Positions 19,376 to 29,602 are shown, numbered from the stretch's first letter. The stretch is 64,000 nucleotides of DNA from JALORV01 sp963791235 (GCA_963791235.1 CAWBRW010000017.1:372001-436000), one strand, 5' to 3'. Numbers and translations are program-made. The notes: generated by a model not told the origin, from the sequence alone.

Positions 19376-22300
19376 ATGATCAAACATCCATATGTGCTCG
19401 ACGGTAACGAAGCCGCCGCCCGCATCGCTCACCTGCTGAGCGAAGTCATCGCGATCTACCCGATCACGCCGTCGTCGACGATGGGCGAACTGGCGGATGC
19501 CTGGTCGGCCGCCGGGACGAAGAACCTCTGGGGGCAGGTTCCGGAGGTCATCGAAATGCAGAGCGAGGCCGGCGCGGCGGGCGCGGTGCACGGTTCGCTG
19601 CAGGCGGGTGCGCTGACGACCACGTTCACCGCGTCACAGGGACTGCTGCTGAAGCTGCCCAACATGTTCAAGATCGCGGGCGAATTGACGCCGGCGGTCT
19701 TCCACATTGCCGCTCGCACCCTGGCGACGCACGCGCTGTCGATCTTCGGCGACCACAGCGACGTGATGAGCGCGCGAACCACCGGTTTCGCGCTGCTCGC
19801 GTCGTCCAGCGTCCAGGAGGCGCAGGACATGGCGATGATCGCGCACATGTCGACGCTCAAGGCGCGCGTCCCTTTCCTGCACTTCTTCGACGGCTTTCGT
19901 ACCAGCCACGAGGTCAACAAGATCGACCTGCTTCCGGTGGAGGATGCGCGTGCGTTGATCGACGAGGACCTGATCGTGGCGCACCGGAAGCGGGCGCTGA
20001 ATCCGGACAACCCGGTCATCCGTGGCACCGCGCAGAACCCCGACGTGTTCTTCCAGGCGCGTGAAGCGTGCAATCCGTTCTACGCGGCCGTGCCGGGTGT
20101 CGTGAGCGAGGCGATGGATCGCTTCGCGAAGGTGACCGGCCGTCGCTACAGCCTGTTCTGGTACAGCGGCGCGCCGAACGCGGAGCGCGTGATCGTGCAG
20201 ATGGGATCGGGTGTTGGCGCGTCCCGGGAGGCGGTCAGCAAGCTCGTCGCCGCCGGCGAGAAGGTGGGCATTGTCACGGTGCGTCTGTACCGGCCGTTCG
20301 ACGTACAGGCGTTTGTCGGGGCCTTGCCGAAGACGGTGCGCTCGATTGCGGTGCTCGACCGCACCAAGGAACCGGGCGCGATCGGCGAGCCGCTCTACCA
20401 GGACGTCGTGACTGCGCTTGCCGAAGGTTGGCCGAACGACGCGGCGATGCCGCACGTGACCGGCGGTCGGTACGGGCTTTCATCCAAGGAATACACGCCG
20501 GCGATGGCCAAGGCGGTGCTGGACGAACTCAAGCAGGCCAGGCCGAAGCGCCATTTCACCATCGGCATCATCGACGACGTCACGCACTTGTCCCTGAAAG
20601 TCGACTCGAGCTTCGACACCGAGGCCGCGGGGGTCACGCGCGCAGTGTTCTACGGCCTGGGCGCGGACGGCACTGTGGGTGCCACGAAGAACACGGTCAA
20701 GATCATCGGCGAGAGCACGCCGCTGCACGCGCAGGGCTACTTCGTCTATGACAGCAAGAAGTCGGGCGCGATCACGGTGTCACACCTGCGCTTCGGTCCG
20801 CAGCCGATCGAGTCGACCTACCTGATCGGGCAGGCGGATTTCATCGCGTGCCACCAGTTCGAGTTCATGGAAAAGCTGGACGTGCTGGAACTCGCACGCC
20901 CCGGGGCCACTTTCCTGCTGAACAGTCCCTATGGGCCGAACGAGGTGTGGAGCAAGCTGCCGCGCGAAGCGCAGCAGTCCATTGTCGACCGCAAACTCAA
21001 GTTCTACGTGGTGGACGCGCTGGCCGTTGCCAGGCAGGCCGGCCTGTCTGGCCGTATCAATACCGTCACGCAGGCGTGTTTTTTCGCGATCTCCGGCATC
21101 CTCCCGCGCGACGAGGCAATCGCGAAGATCAAGGACGCGATCCGCAAGACCTACGGCAAGCGCGGCGAGACCGTGCTCGCGCGCAATTTTGCAGCGGTCG
21201 ACGGTTCGCTCGCAGCCATGGCCGAGGTGAAGGTGCCCAACCGGGCCGACTCCCTGATGTCACGCCGACCAATCGTGCCGAAAGCCGCACCGGACTTCGT
21301 GCAACGCGTGACGGCGATGATGCTGGACGGCAAGGGCGACCTGCTGCCTGTATCCGCGCTGCCGGTGGACGGCACCTTTCCGACCGGTACCACGCAGTGG
21401 GAAAAGCGCAGCATTGCGCAGGAAATCCCGATCTGGGACGAGACGATCTGCACCCAGTGCGCGATCTGTCCGCTGGTGTGCCCGCACGCGGCCATCCGTC
21501 AGACGGTCCTTACGCCTGAGGCGATGAAGCGCGCTCCGGCCAGCTTCAAGGCGGTGCCGTGGTCACGCAAGGACGGCAGCGGGCTCGAAGGCATGCTGTA
21601 CAGCCTGCAGGTCGCGCCCGAGGACTGCACCGGCTGCGGCGCGTGCGTCGACGTCTGCCCGACGCGCAGCAAGACGGAGGTCAAGCACAAGGCGGTCAAC
21701 ATGGCGCCCAAGCTCGAGCACCTCGAGGCCGAGCGCGCCAACTACGAGTTCTTCCTGAGCCTGCCCGAGGTGCGGCCCCCATTCGACAAGATCGACGGCT
21801 TGCGCGGCTCGCAGTTACGCCAACCACTCTTCGAATACTCGGGCGCGTGCTCTGGCTGCGGTGAGACGCCGTACCTGAAACTGCTCTCGCAGCTGTATGG
21901 CGACCATCTGGTCATCGCCAACGCAACCGGCTGCTCGTCGATCTACGGCGGCAACCTGCCGACCACGCCATATTCGAAGAACGCCGAAGGGCAGGGGCCG
22001 ACCTGGGCCAATAGCCTGTTCGAGGACAACGCCGAGTTCGGGCTTGGCATGCGGCTGGCACTTGATGCGCAGCAGGCGCTCGCTCAAATGCTGGTGACCC
22101 AGCTGCGCGACGGAATCGGCCCGGAACTCGCCGATGCGCTGCTCGCGGCCCCACAGGACAACGATGAGCAGATCAAGGTGCAGCGCATGCGGGTCAAGCA
22201 GCTGAAGCAGGTGCTGCAGAAACTCGACACGCCCGAAGCCCGACGGCTGCTCGCAGTGGCCGATAGCCTGGTGGTGCGCAGCGTCTGGATCGTCGGCGGT

Positions 22301-23026
22301 GACGGGTGGGCGTACGACATCGGCTACGGCGGCCTCGATCACGTGCTGGCCTCCGGCCGCAACGTCAACATCCTGGTGCTCGACACCGAGGTCTACAGCA
22401 ATACCGGCGGCCAGGCCTCCAAGTCGACACCGCGCGGCGCGGTGGCGAAGTTTGCCGCGGCGGGCAAGTCGATCGGCAAGAAGGACCTCGGGATGATCGC
22501 GATGGCGTATGGCAACGTGTACGTCGCCCAGGTTGCGATTGGGGCGAATCCGGTGCACACGGTCCGCACCTTCCAGGAAGCGGCGGCATGGAACGGGCCG
22601 TCACTGATCATCGCGTACAGCCACTGCATTGCACATGGCATCGACATGACGACCGGCTTCAGCCACCAGCGCGAAGCGGTGAAGAGCGGCTATCTGACGC
22701 TCTACCACTACGACCCGCGCCTGGGCATGGGCGGGGCTGACCAGCCGCTGAAGCTCGACTCGCGCAAGCCGACGGTGCCGTTGGAGCAGTTCACGATGAA
22801 GGAAGGACGTTTTGCCATGCTGGCGCAGGCCGATCCGGCGCGGGCCAAGTCGTTGAGCCGGCAGGCACAGGCGGAATCGGACGCGCGCTGGCAGTTCTAT
22901 GAACAGGTGGCCGGGGTGCACCGTGTCGTGGCCGAGGCAACGGCCCTGGACGGCGAGGTGGCACCTCGGTCGGACGCCGAGCCTGCGGAACCAGCGAAGG
23001 CACAGACTCAGGAGCCCCAATCATGA
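19376..23026 (+). CDS. nifJ: Pyruvate:ferredoxin (flavodoxin) oxidoreductase
   Basis: One intact chain of 1216 residues, the normal size of the single-subunit enzyme. Domain I begins ALLSEVIAIYPITPSSTMGE-like (HLLSEVIAIYPITPSST). Iron-sulfur sites are CTQCAICPLVCPHAAI and CTGCGACVDVCPT (two [4Fe-4S]), with a third set in CSGCGETPYLKLL, TGCSSIYGG and a later Cys. The thiamine diphosphate motif GGDGWAYDIGYGGLDHV and DTEVYSNTGGQASKSTP are present. It makes acetyl-CoA and CO2 from pyruvate and reduces ferredoxin or flavodoxin. A Glu/Ala-rich tail of about 30 residues is extra. Its neighbours supply a ferredoxin and a ferredoxin-using transhydrogenase. Confidence 0.95.
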   Translation: MIKHPYVLDGNEAAARIAHLLSEVIAIYPITPSSTMGELADAWSAAGTKNLWGQVPEVIEMQSEAGAAGAVHGSLQAGALTTTFTASQGLLLKLPNMFKIAGELTPAVFHIAARTLATHALSIFGDHSDVMSARTTGFALLASSSVQEAQDMAMIAHMSTLKARVPFLHFFDGFRTSHEVNKIDLLPVEDARALIDEDLIVAHRKRALNPDNPVIRGTAQNPDVFFQAREACNPFYAAVPGVVSEAMDRFAKVTGRRYSLFWYSGAPNAERVIVQMGSGVGASREAVSKLVAAGEKVGIVTVRLYRPFDVQAFVGALPKTVRSIAVLDRTKEPGAIGEPLYQDVVTALAEGWPNDAAMPHVTGGRYGLSSKEYTPAMAKAVLDELKQARPKRHFTIGIIDDVTHLSLKVDSSFDTEAAGVTRAVFYGLGADGTVGATKNTVKIIGESTPLHAQGYFVYDSKKSGAITVSHLRFGPQPIESTYLIGQADFIACHQFEFMEKLDVLELARPGATFLLNSPYGPNEVWSKLPREAQQSIVDRKLKFYVVDALAVARQAGLSGRINTVTQACFFAISGILPRDEAIAKIKDAIRKTYGKRGETVLARNFAAVDGSLAAMAEVKVPNRADSLMSRRPIVPKAAPDFVQRVTAMMLDGKGDLLPVSALPVDGTFPTGTTQWEKRSIAQEIPIWDETICTQCAICPLVCPHAAIRQTVLTPEAMKRAPASFKAVPWSRKDGSGLEGMLYSLQVAPEDCTGCGACVDVCPTRSKTEVKHKAVNMAPKLEHLEAERANYEFFLSLPEVRPPFDKIDGLRGSQLRQPLFEYSGACSGCGETPYLKLLSQLYGDHLVIANATGCSSIYGGNLPTTPYSKNAEGQGPTWANSLFEDNAEFGLGMRLALDAQQALAQMLVTQLRDGIGPELADALLAAPQDNDEQIKVQRMRVKQLKQVLQKLDTPEARRLLAVADSLVVRSVWIVGGDGWAYDIGYGGLDHVLASGRNVNILVLDTEVYSNTGGQASKSTPRGAVAKFAAAGKSIGKKDLGMIAMAYGNVYVAQVAIGANPVHTVRTFQEAAAWNGPSLIIAYSHCIAHGIDMTTGFSHQREAVKSGYLTLYHYDPRLGMGGADQPLKLDSRKPTVPLEQFTMKEGRFAMLAQADPARAKSLSRQAQAESDARWQFYEQVAGVHRVVAEATALDGEVAPRSDAEPAEPAKAQTQEPQS

Positions 23027-24030
23027 GCATCGACCTGAGCACCCGGTATCTGGGCATCGGGCTGAAGCACCCGATCGTCGCATCTGCTTCGCCGCTGACC
23101 GGATCGATCGACAGTCTGAAGCGCCTCGAGGATGAGGGCGTCGCTGCGGTTGTCCTGCCGTCGCTGTTCGAGGAGCAGATCGAACATGACGAGATGGCCA
23201 CGCACAACCTCATGCTGTACGGATCGGAACTGTCGCCGGAGGCGAGCGGCTTCTTCCCGGAGCAGCAGAAGTACAACACCGGGCCGGACCGCTACCTGAA
23301 GCTGATCGCCGACGCCAAGAAGGCGCTGTCGGTGCCGGTGATTGCCAGCCTGAACGGCTATACGCCGGGCGGCTGGACAGCCATCGCACGCCAGCTTGAG
23401 CAGGCCGGCGCGGATGCGATAGAGCTGAACGTGTATTTCCTCGCCACGAAGCTCGATGACAGCAGCGCGGCCGTCGAATCCCGCTACATTGACCTCGTAA
23501 AGTCGGTGGCAGGCCAGGTTAAGGTCCCGGTTGCCGTCAAGGTGGCTCCGTACTTCAGCGCAATGGCCAACATGGCGAACCGGCTCGCGCAAGCGGGTGC
23601 CTCCGGCCTGGTGCTGTTCAACCGGTTCCTCCAGCCGGACATCGAACTCGAGGAACTCCAGGTCACGCCCCATCTCGTGCTGTCGACCTCGGACGAACTG
23701 CGCCTGGCGCTGCGCTGGATCGCGATACTGCGCGGGCGCGTCACGGCAAGCCTGGCCGCCACTGGCGGCGCACACACCCCCGATGACGTGCTGAAGCTGC
23801 TGCTGGCCGGCGCCGACTGCGTGATGATCGCGAGCAGCCTGCTGAAGAAGGGGCCTGCTCAGGTCGGGGTACTGGTGCGCGGCGTCATGGAGTGGCTCGC
23901 CGAACGCGAGTATTCCTCCGTCGAGCAGATGAAGGGGTCGCTCAGCCAGCAGGCCTGCCCGGACCCCGATGCGTTCGAGCGCGCCAACTACATGAAGGCG
24001 CTGAAGTCCTATACAAGCGAATTCGCCTAG
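23023..24030 (+). CDS. Dihydroorotate dehydrogenase-like flavoprotein
   Basis: An intact 335-residue protein overlapping nifJ by 4 bp. DLSTRYLGIGLKHPIVASASP, IASLNGYTPGGW and GADAIELNVYFLAT follow the FMN-binding TIM-barrel of class 1 dihydroorotate dehydrogenases, and KVPVAVKVAPYF supplies the Lys region. The usual pyrimidine-pathway sequence features are weak, and a homologue is commonly found beside nifJ in other bacteria, so a redox role linked to pyruvate or ferredoxin metabolism is more likely than pyrimidine synthesis. The actual substrate is not known. Confidence 0.8.
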   Translation: MSIDLSTRYLGIGLKHPIVASASPLTGSIDSLKRLEDEGVAAVVLPSLFEEQIEHDEMATHNLMLYGSELSPEASGFFPEQQKYNTGPDRYLKLIADAKKALSVPVIASLNGYTPGGWTAIARQLEQAGADAIELNVYFLATKLDDSSAAVESRYIDLVKSVAGQVKVPVAVKVAPYFSAMANMANRLAQAGASGLVLFNRFLQPDIELEELQVTPHLVLSTSDELRLALRWIAILRGRVTASLAATGGAHTPDDVLKLLLAGADCVMIASSLLKKGPAQVGVLVRGVMEWLAEREYSSVEQMKGSLSQQACPDPDAFERANYMKALKSYTSEFA

Positions 24031-24081
24031 AGCGGATCCCGGCAACAGCAACAACCAGCCCCAGTTATCCAGGAGGTTTCC

Positions 24082-24327
24082 ATGGCTCTAGTAATTGTGG
24101 ACGACTGCACGGCGTGTGATGCGTGCAAGCCGGTCTGCCCCAACGAAGCGATCAGCGTTGGCAGCCCGATCTATACGATCGACCCGGACAAGTGCACCGA
24201 GTGCGTGGGTGCGCACGATGCGCCGCAGTGCGTCGATGTGTGCCCGGCCGATTGCATCATCCCGGACCCGAAGCACCCGGAAACGCCCGATCAACTGAAG
24301 GCGAAGTACGACCGACTGCATGGTTGA
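24082..24327 (+). CDS. 2[4Fe-4S] ferredoxin (YfhL/Alvin type)
   Basis: The intact 81-residue protein has an AGGAGG site 7 bases before the start. The first cluster motif is CTACDACKPVCP; the second is CTECVGAHDAPQCVDVCP, with the long insert between the second and third Cys that marks Allochromatium-type ferredoxins with low-potential clusters. A C-terminal helix ends the protein. It is the likely electron acceptor of the pyruvate oxidoreductase upstream and donor to the NfnAB-like fusion. Confidence 0.93.
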   Translation: MALVIVDDCTACDACKPVCPNEAISVGSPIYTIDPDKCTECVGAHDAPQCVDVCPADCIIPDPKHPETPDQLKAKYDRLHG

Positions 24328-24356
24328 TGCAGCCATCGACGCAAGCCTGCGCTCGT

Positions 24357-24370
24357 TTGACAGGTATCAA
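24357..24370. promoter_or_regulatory. FNR-type box between ferredoxin and malic enzyme genes
   Basis: TTGACAGGTATCAA matches TTGAT-N4-ATCAA at nine of ten positions. The malic enzyme starts 245 bp downstream, farther than usual, so a long leader or a different target is possible. Confidence 0.6.
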
Positions 24371-24614
24371 TCCCCTGATCCCACTTGCACGTAGCGTTGC
24401 CGCACTGTGCCAACCGGTGGCGCAATGGGGAACGCTGAGGTAGCGGCGAGGGGGAACGATGGAGTCAACCAAGCCGATGGGCCATCGGGTTTACGCGCCT
24501 CGCCGGACGAGTTTGCTCTGCGCTGCGCCGAGTATCCCGGTCCGCGCAAGTGACACACAAGTCGGGCCGACGTGATTGGCACCTGACGCCAGACAACAGA
24601 GCAGAGAGGCGACC

Positions 24615-26296
24615 ATGTTGCATCGACGCGCCCAACGAGTGCTGCCGCCGCCGCTCCCCGAATGGTTCCCGCGCGGCACGGCGCTGCTGCGTGACCCGAC
24701 GCTGAACAAGGGCACGGCGTTTTCGGATGCCGAGCGCGACATGCTGGGATTGCGCGGGCTGCTGCCGCCGCACATCTCGACGCAGGAAGAGCAGGTCACG
24801 CGCGTGCTGGAGAACTTCCGCCGCCTGCAGACGAACCTCGCGAAGTACATCATGCTCGAGTCGCTGCAGGACCGGAACGAGGCGCTGTTCTATCGCGTCA
24901 TCCTCGAGAATCCGGACGAGATGATGCCGATCATCTACACGCCGACCGTCGGCCTGGCGTGCCAGCAGTTCGGTCACATCTACCGGCGTCCGCGCGGGCT
25001 CTACGTCAGCGCCGCAGACCGTGGGCGCATCCGGCAGGTGCTGTCACAACTGGCCGTACCAGTGAGGCTGCGATCATCGTCGTCACCGACGGCGAGCGCA
25101 TCCTCGGTCTGGGTGACCTCGGCGCCAACGGCATGGGCATCCCGATCGGCAAGCTGGCGCTCTACACGGCGGGTTCCGGCGTGCATCCGCGTCGCTGCCT
25201 GCCCGTCATGCTCGATGTCGGCACCAACAACGAAGCGCTGCTCGCCGATCCGCTCTATGTCGGCACGCGGCGCAAGCGCCTGGCCGGCGCCGAGTTCGAC
25301 GAACTGGTCGAGGAGTTCATCGAGGCGACCCAGGTGGTGTTCCCGGGCGTGCTGGTGCAGTTCGAGGACTTCGCCAACCACAACGCGTTCCGGCTGCTGA
25401 AGCGTTACCGCGACCGCATCTGCTCGTTCAACGACGACATCCAGGGCACGGCGAGCGTCACCGTGGCCGGCATCTTTTCCGCGCTGCGCGTCACGAAGAA
25501 GAAGATGAGCGAGCAGACCTTCCTGTGTCTCGGCGCCGGAGAGGCGGCCACCGGCATTTCGGATCTGCTGGTCGCCGCGATGCAGGCCGATGGCCTGAGC
25601 GGAGAAGCGACGCGCGCGGCCGCTGCTGGCTGGTCGACTCCAAGGGGCTGGTCGTGGCCGAGCGCAAGGACCTCGCCGAGCACAAGAAACCGTATGCCCA
25701 TCGCGCATGCGCCGGTCGGCGACTTCCTCGGCGCCGTCAAGGCACTGAAGCCGACGGCCATCATCGGCGTCGGCGCGACGCCGAACACGTTCACGCGCGA
25801 GGTCATCGAGACGATGACCCAGCTGAACGAGCGGCCCGATCGTCTTCGCGCTGTCGAATCCGACCTCGCGCGCCGAGTGCACGGCCGAGCAGGCCTACCA
25901 GTGGTCCGGCGGCAAGGCGCTGTTTGCCTCCGGCAGTCCCGTTCGATCCGGTCGACTTCAACGGCAAGCGCTACGTGTCGCGCCAGGGCAACAACTCCTA
26001 CATCTTCCCGGGCGTCGGCCTGGGCGCCATTGCCGTCGGTGCGACGCGCGTGACCGACGACATGTTCATGGCGGCCGCGCGCGCACTGGCGGAGACGGTG
26101 ATGACGTCGGACCTGGACCAGGGCAGCCTCTATCCGCCGCTGCAGGTCGATCCGCTCGGCGTCGCTCGCCGTCGCGACGGCGGTCGCCGAGGTCGCCTTC
26201 CGCGATGGACTGGCTGGCGTCGAGCGCCCGGGCGACCTGTCGGAATACATCCGCAGCCAGATGTACCAGCCCGACTATCCGAGCTACGTGGCATGA
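24615..26296 (+). CDS. maeA: NAD-type malic enzyme (several frameshifts)
   Basis: ATG 24615 has AGAGAGG upstream. About 560 residues, the size of the SfcA/MaeA group, can be read across breaks near 25055, 25625, 25700, 25850, 25935 and 26155. Marks are IIYTPTVGLACQQFGHIYRRP, ERILGLGDLGANGMGIPIGK, the metal-binding FEDFANHNAFRLL, FNDDIQGTASVTVAG and the dinucleotide loop LGAGEAATGIS. The end reads GNNSYIFPGVGLGAIAVGA, then ALAVATAVAE-like and PDYPSYVA. It oxidatively decarboxylates malate to pyruvate, which could feed the pyruvate oxidoreductase next door. Cofactor preference cannot be settled from sequence alone. Confidence 0.88.
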
Positions 26297-26327
26297 CGCT
26301 TGTCGACCGCGCAGGAGACCGCCCGCG

Positions 26328-26685
26328 ATGAACCCCTATGTCGTCTTCCTGATCTACATGATCGCGATCCTGGGCCTCGTCGCGTTGATGCTGGGGCTGA
26401 ACCGTCTGCTCGGTCCGAAGCCGGTCGACTCGCGACGTCAAGCTCGAGCCGTTCGAGTGCGGGGCTACGGCGGTCGACCTGCGCAACGTCAAGGCGGTGC
26501 CGGCGAAGTACTACGCGGTGGCGATCGTGTTCATCCTGTTCGACCTCGAGACCGTGTTCCTGTTCATCTGGGCGCTCGGCGCTCAGCCGGTCACGGGAAC
26601 GATGCTGGTCACTTTCGTGATCTTCATGGCGCTGCTGGTGCTGATCCTGCTGTACGTCTACCGGCGCGACTGCTGGAGGGGGTGA
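26328..26685 (+). CDS. nuoA: NADH-quinone oxidoreductase subunit A (one frameshift)
   Basis: First gene of the complex I operon. Three hydrophobic helices are present: NPYVVFLIYMIAILGLVAL, YYAVAIVFILFDLETVFLF and MLVTFVIFMALLVLILLYVY. The conserved loop EPFECG lies in the second reading frame after a break near 26432. DLETVFLFIWA is the family's core motif. It starts 31 bp after the malic enzyme stop with no clear promoter between, so it may be read through from upstream. Confidence 0.88.
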
Positions 26686-26689
26686 CCGA

Positions 26690-27216
26690 GTGAACACCGC
26701 TCAGTCCAACGATTCCGATCGCACCCGCCGGCGGCACGAAGAGTGCCGCCTTCGAGTATCTGACCACGAAGAAGGACGAACTTTGCGGCTGGGCGCGCAA
26801 GTTCTCGCTGTTCCCGTATCCGTTCGTGACGGCCTGCTGCGCGATGGAGTTCATGTCGGTGAGCTCGTCGCCTTACGACACCGACCGCTTCGGCGCCGCG
26901 CTGCCGCGTTTCTCGCCGCGGCAGTCGGACCTGCTGATGGTGGTGGGCACGGTGACGCACAAGCAGGCGCCGATCCTGCTCAAGGTCTACGAGCAGATGT
27001 GCGAGCCGAAGTGGGTGATGGCGTTCGGCGTGTGCGCCACGAGCGGCGGCTTCTATCAGAACTACGCGGCGCTTGCCGGCATCGACCGCATCATCCCGGT
27101 GGACGTGTACGTCCCGGGCTGCCCGCCGCGGCCGGAGACCGTCATCGACGGAATCATGCAGCTGCAGGACAAGATCGCGCGTCAGAAGCACAGCGATCAT
27201 CACGAAGGACTTCTGA
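26690..27216 (+). CDS. nuoB: NADH-quinone oxidoreductase subunit B (frameshifted)
   Basis: GTG 26690 is the best start. Breaks near 26735 and 27193 move the frame; the real end is SIITKDF with TGA at 27214, overlapping nuoC (TGATG). The N2 [4Fe-4S] ligands are in TACCAMEFM, the later GVCATSG and VPGCPPRPE. The protein has ATSGGFYQN and SSSPYDTDRFG where most betaproteobacterial NuoB read differently, suggesting a less common complex I lineage. It carries the last cluster before quinone. Confidence 0.88.
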
Positions 27217-27720
27217 TGGCGCAGCAGATCTTCGATTCGATCCGCTCGCAGCTGGGTAGTCTCGCGGCGGACGAGCACTGTCTCGCACGGCACGCTGGTC
27301 CTCCCGATCGCGCCGGCTGCGCTTTCCGGGCTGGTGCAGACGCTAAAGGAACGTTCCGCTTCGACATGCTGCTGGACGTCACGGCGATCGACTGGCCGGC
27401 GCGGCAGCCGCGCTTCGACGTCGTCTGGCATTTCTATTCGACCACGCACAAGCGTGCGTGTTCGCGTCAGGACGCAGGTCGGCGAAAGCGATCCGATGGT
27501 CGCCTCGCTGACGCCGCTCTATGGTTCTGCCGCGTTCATCGAGCGTGAGTGCCACGAGATGTATGGCATCCGCTTCAGCGGCAACAAGGACCTGCGGCCG
27601 ATCCTGCTGTACGAGGGGTTTGTCGGCTACCCGCTGCGCAAGGACTATCCGAAACTCGGCGAGCAGCCTCTCGTGAATTACCGCGAGGGCTTCGACATTG
27701 CCGACAGGACGGGGAACTGA
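27216..27720 (+). CDS. nuoC: NADH-quinone oxidoreductase subunit C (frameshifted)
   Basis: Starts at the ATG overlapping the nuoB stop. About 165 residues are read across breaks near 27275 and 27455. Typical parts are FDMLLDVTAIDWPARQPRFDVVWHFYS, then ASLTPLYGSAAFIERECHEMYGIRFSGN and the conserved end YEGFVGYPLRKDYP. It is a peripheral-arm subunit and separate from NuoD, not fused to it. Confidence 0.87.
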
Positions 27721-27721
27721 C

Positions 27722-28940
27722 ATGGACATGAAGATCCCCAATCCGATCAAGCCCGCGTTCGACACGCCGCAGCGCGATGACACGGTCATCGTCAACATCG
27801 GCCCGTCGCATCCGGCCACGCACGGCACGATCCAGATCATTGCCGAGCTGGATGGCGAGAAGATCCTGCGCACCGATGTGCACTGTGGCTACCTGCACCG
27901 CGGCTTTGAGAAGGAGTGCGAGGACCACACCTGGCACAACCTGATTCCGTATGTCGATCGCCTGAACTACTGCTCGGCGCTGATCAACGACTTCGCCTAT
28001 TGCGACGCGGTCGAGCAGCTGATGGGCGTGGAGATCACGCCGCGCACCAAGTACCTGCGCACGCTGCTCTCCGAGTATTCGCGGCTGGCCGACCACCTGA
28101 CCTGCATCGCGGCGACACTGATGGAGCTCGGCGCAATGACCGCGTTCCTGTACCTGGTGATGATCCGCGACTACATCTACGAACACATCGCGGACCTGAC
28201 CGGTGCTCGCGTGACATACAGCTTTGGCCGGATCGGCGGCCTGGCGCGCGACCTTCCCGACGGCTGGCTCAAGCGGCTCGAGCGACATCCTGGTCCAGTA
28301 CGAGGAGTTCATTGGCCGCGTTCATGGCCTGATGGATCGCAACCGCATCTTCATCGACCGCACCCGCGATGTCGGCGTGCTGACGACGGCAGACGCGATC
28401 GACCTCGGCTTCACCGGTCCGATCCTGCGCTCGACCGGAGTGCCGCGCGACCTGCGCAAGGACACGCCGTACCTGGCGTACGCCGAGCTCGACTTCGAAG
28501 TGCCGATCGGCATCAAGGGCGACAACTACGACCGCTACTACGTCCGCATGCGTGAAATGGACGAATCGGTGCACATGATCCGCCAGCTGATCGACATGCT
28601 GCCGGCGGGGCCGATCAATGTCGACGATCGCCGCTGCACGCTGCCGCCCAAGCCACTCGTCTACAACGAGATCGAGTCGCTGATCAACCACTTCAAGCTG
28701 ATCATGGACGGCCCCCGCGTGCCGGCCGGAGAGATCTACGTGGCGCACGAGGGCGCCAACGGGGAACTTGGCTTCTTCCTCGTCAGCGACGGCAGCGGCA
28801 CGCCCTACAAGGTGCACGTGCGTTCGCCGTCATTCGTGCACATGGGAGGCGCGTCCCGCATGCTCGACGGCTACCAGCTGGCCGACCTGATCCCAACGTT
28901 TGGCTCGATCAACATGATTGGCGGGGAGTGCGATCGATGA
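27722..28940 (+). CDS. nuoD: NADH-quinone oxidoreductase subunit D (one frameshift)
   Basis: The protein resembles the large subunit of NiFe hydrogenases and forms the quinone pocket. NIGPSHPATHGTIQIIAEL carries the conserved His loop, and HCGYLHRGFEK and the final GSINMIGGECDR are typical. An extra C near 28283 breaks the frame between WLKRLE and DILVQYEEFI. Length of about 405 residues is normal. A 160-bp hairpin-rich spacer follows before nuoE. Confidence 0.92.
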
Positions 28941-28999
28941 ACGCCGCACGGCCGCTCCGAAGGCGTTCGCTCCTCCTCGGGGGGACGGAGGCCGAAAAT

Positions 29000-29059
29000 G
29001 CGACATGCCCTTCGGCATGTCGCTCGGCCGACGCTGCTCGCGCATGCAGGCGCGAGCAG
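29000..29059. repeat. Two strong hairpins in the nuoD-nuoE spacer
   Basis: GCGACATGCC/GGCATGTCGC (29000-29023) and CTGCTCGCGC/GCGCGAGCAG (29034-29059) are two perfect 10-bp stems with short loops. No T-tract follows either. They look like an intergenic repeat or RNA-processing element inside the operon. Confidence 0.6.
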
Positions 29060-29100
29060 ACGGCGCGCAGCGCCGGCGCGAAGCGCCTCAGGGGGCAAGC

Positions 29101-29576
29101 ATGAGTTCGATGCAACACCTGCTGCCCGAGTTCGAGCAACTCAAGAAGCGCTATCCGGCGGGCTTCGAGTCCTCGCTGACGCTGCCCTGCCTGCGCCGCA
29201 TCCAGAAGGAACGCGGCTATGTCGCCGACGAGGACATCGACTGGCTCATCGAGTACCTCGGCGTGCCGCGCATCCAGATCGAAGAGGTGCTTTCGTTCTA
29301 CACGCAGTACCGCCGCGCCCCGATCGGGCGCTGGCATGTGCAGACGTGCCGCAACGTCTCGTGCTCGATGCGCGGCGCCGAGCGGCTGATCGATCACCTG
29401 GCCCGGCGGCTCGGCATCCAGCCCGGGCAGACAACGACCGGACGGGCGTTTCACGCTCGTCGCATGTCGAGTGCCTCGGTTCGTGCGGCACGGCGCCGGT
29501 CGTCATGGTGAACGACACCTATCACGAGAACATGAGTGCGGAGAAGGTCGACGCGCTGCTGGAGCAACTGAAATGA
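29101..29576 (+). CDS. nuoE: NADH-quinone oxidoreductase subunit E (one frameshift)
   Basis: A thioredoxin-like [2Fe-2S] subunit of about 158 residues. Ligands are in TCRNVSCSMRG and, after a break near 29455, CLGSCGTAPVVMVND. LLPEFEQLKKRYP and VLSFYTQYRRAPIG are typical. The start follows a GC-rich spacer ending CAGGGGGCAAGC, whose GGGGG can serve as ribosome site. It works with NuoF and NuoG in NADH oxidation. Confidence 0.9.
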
Positions 29577-29602
29577 TGGCCCCCACGCTCTCTTCGATCG
29601 CT

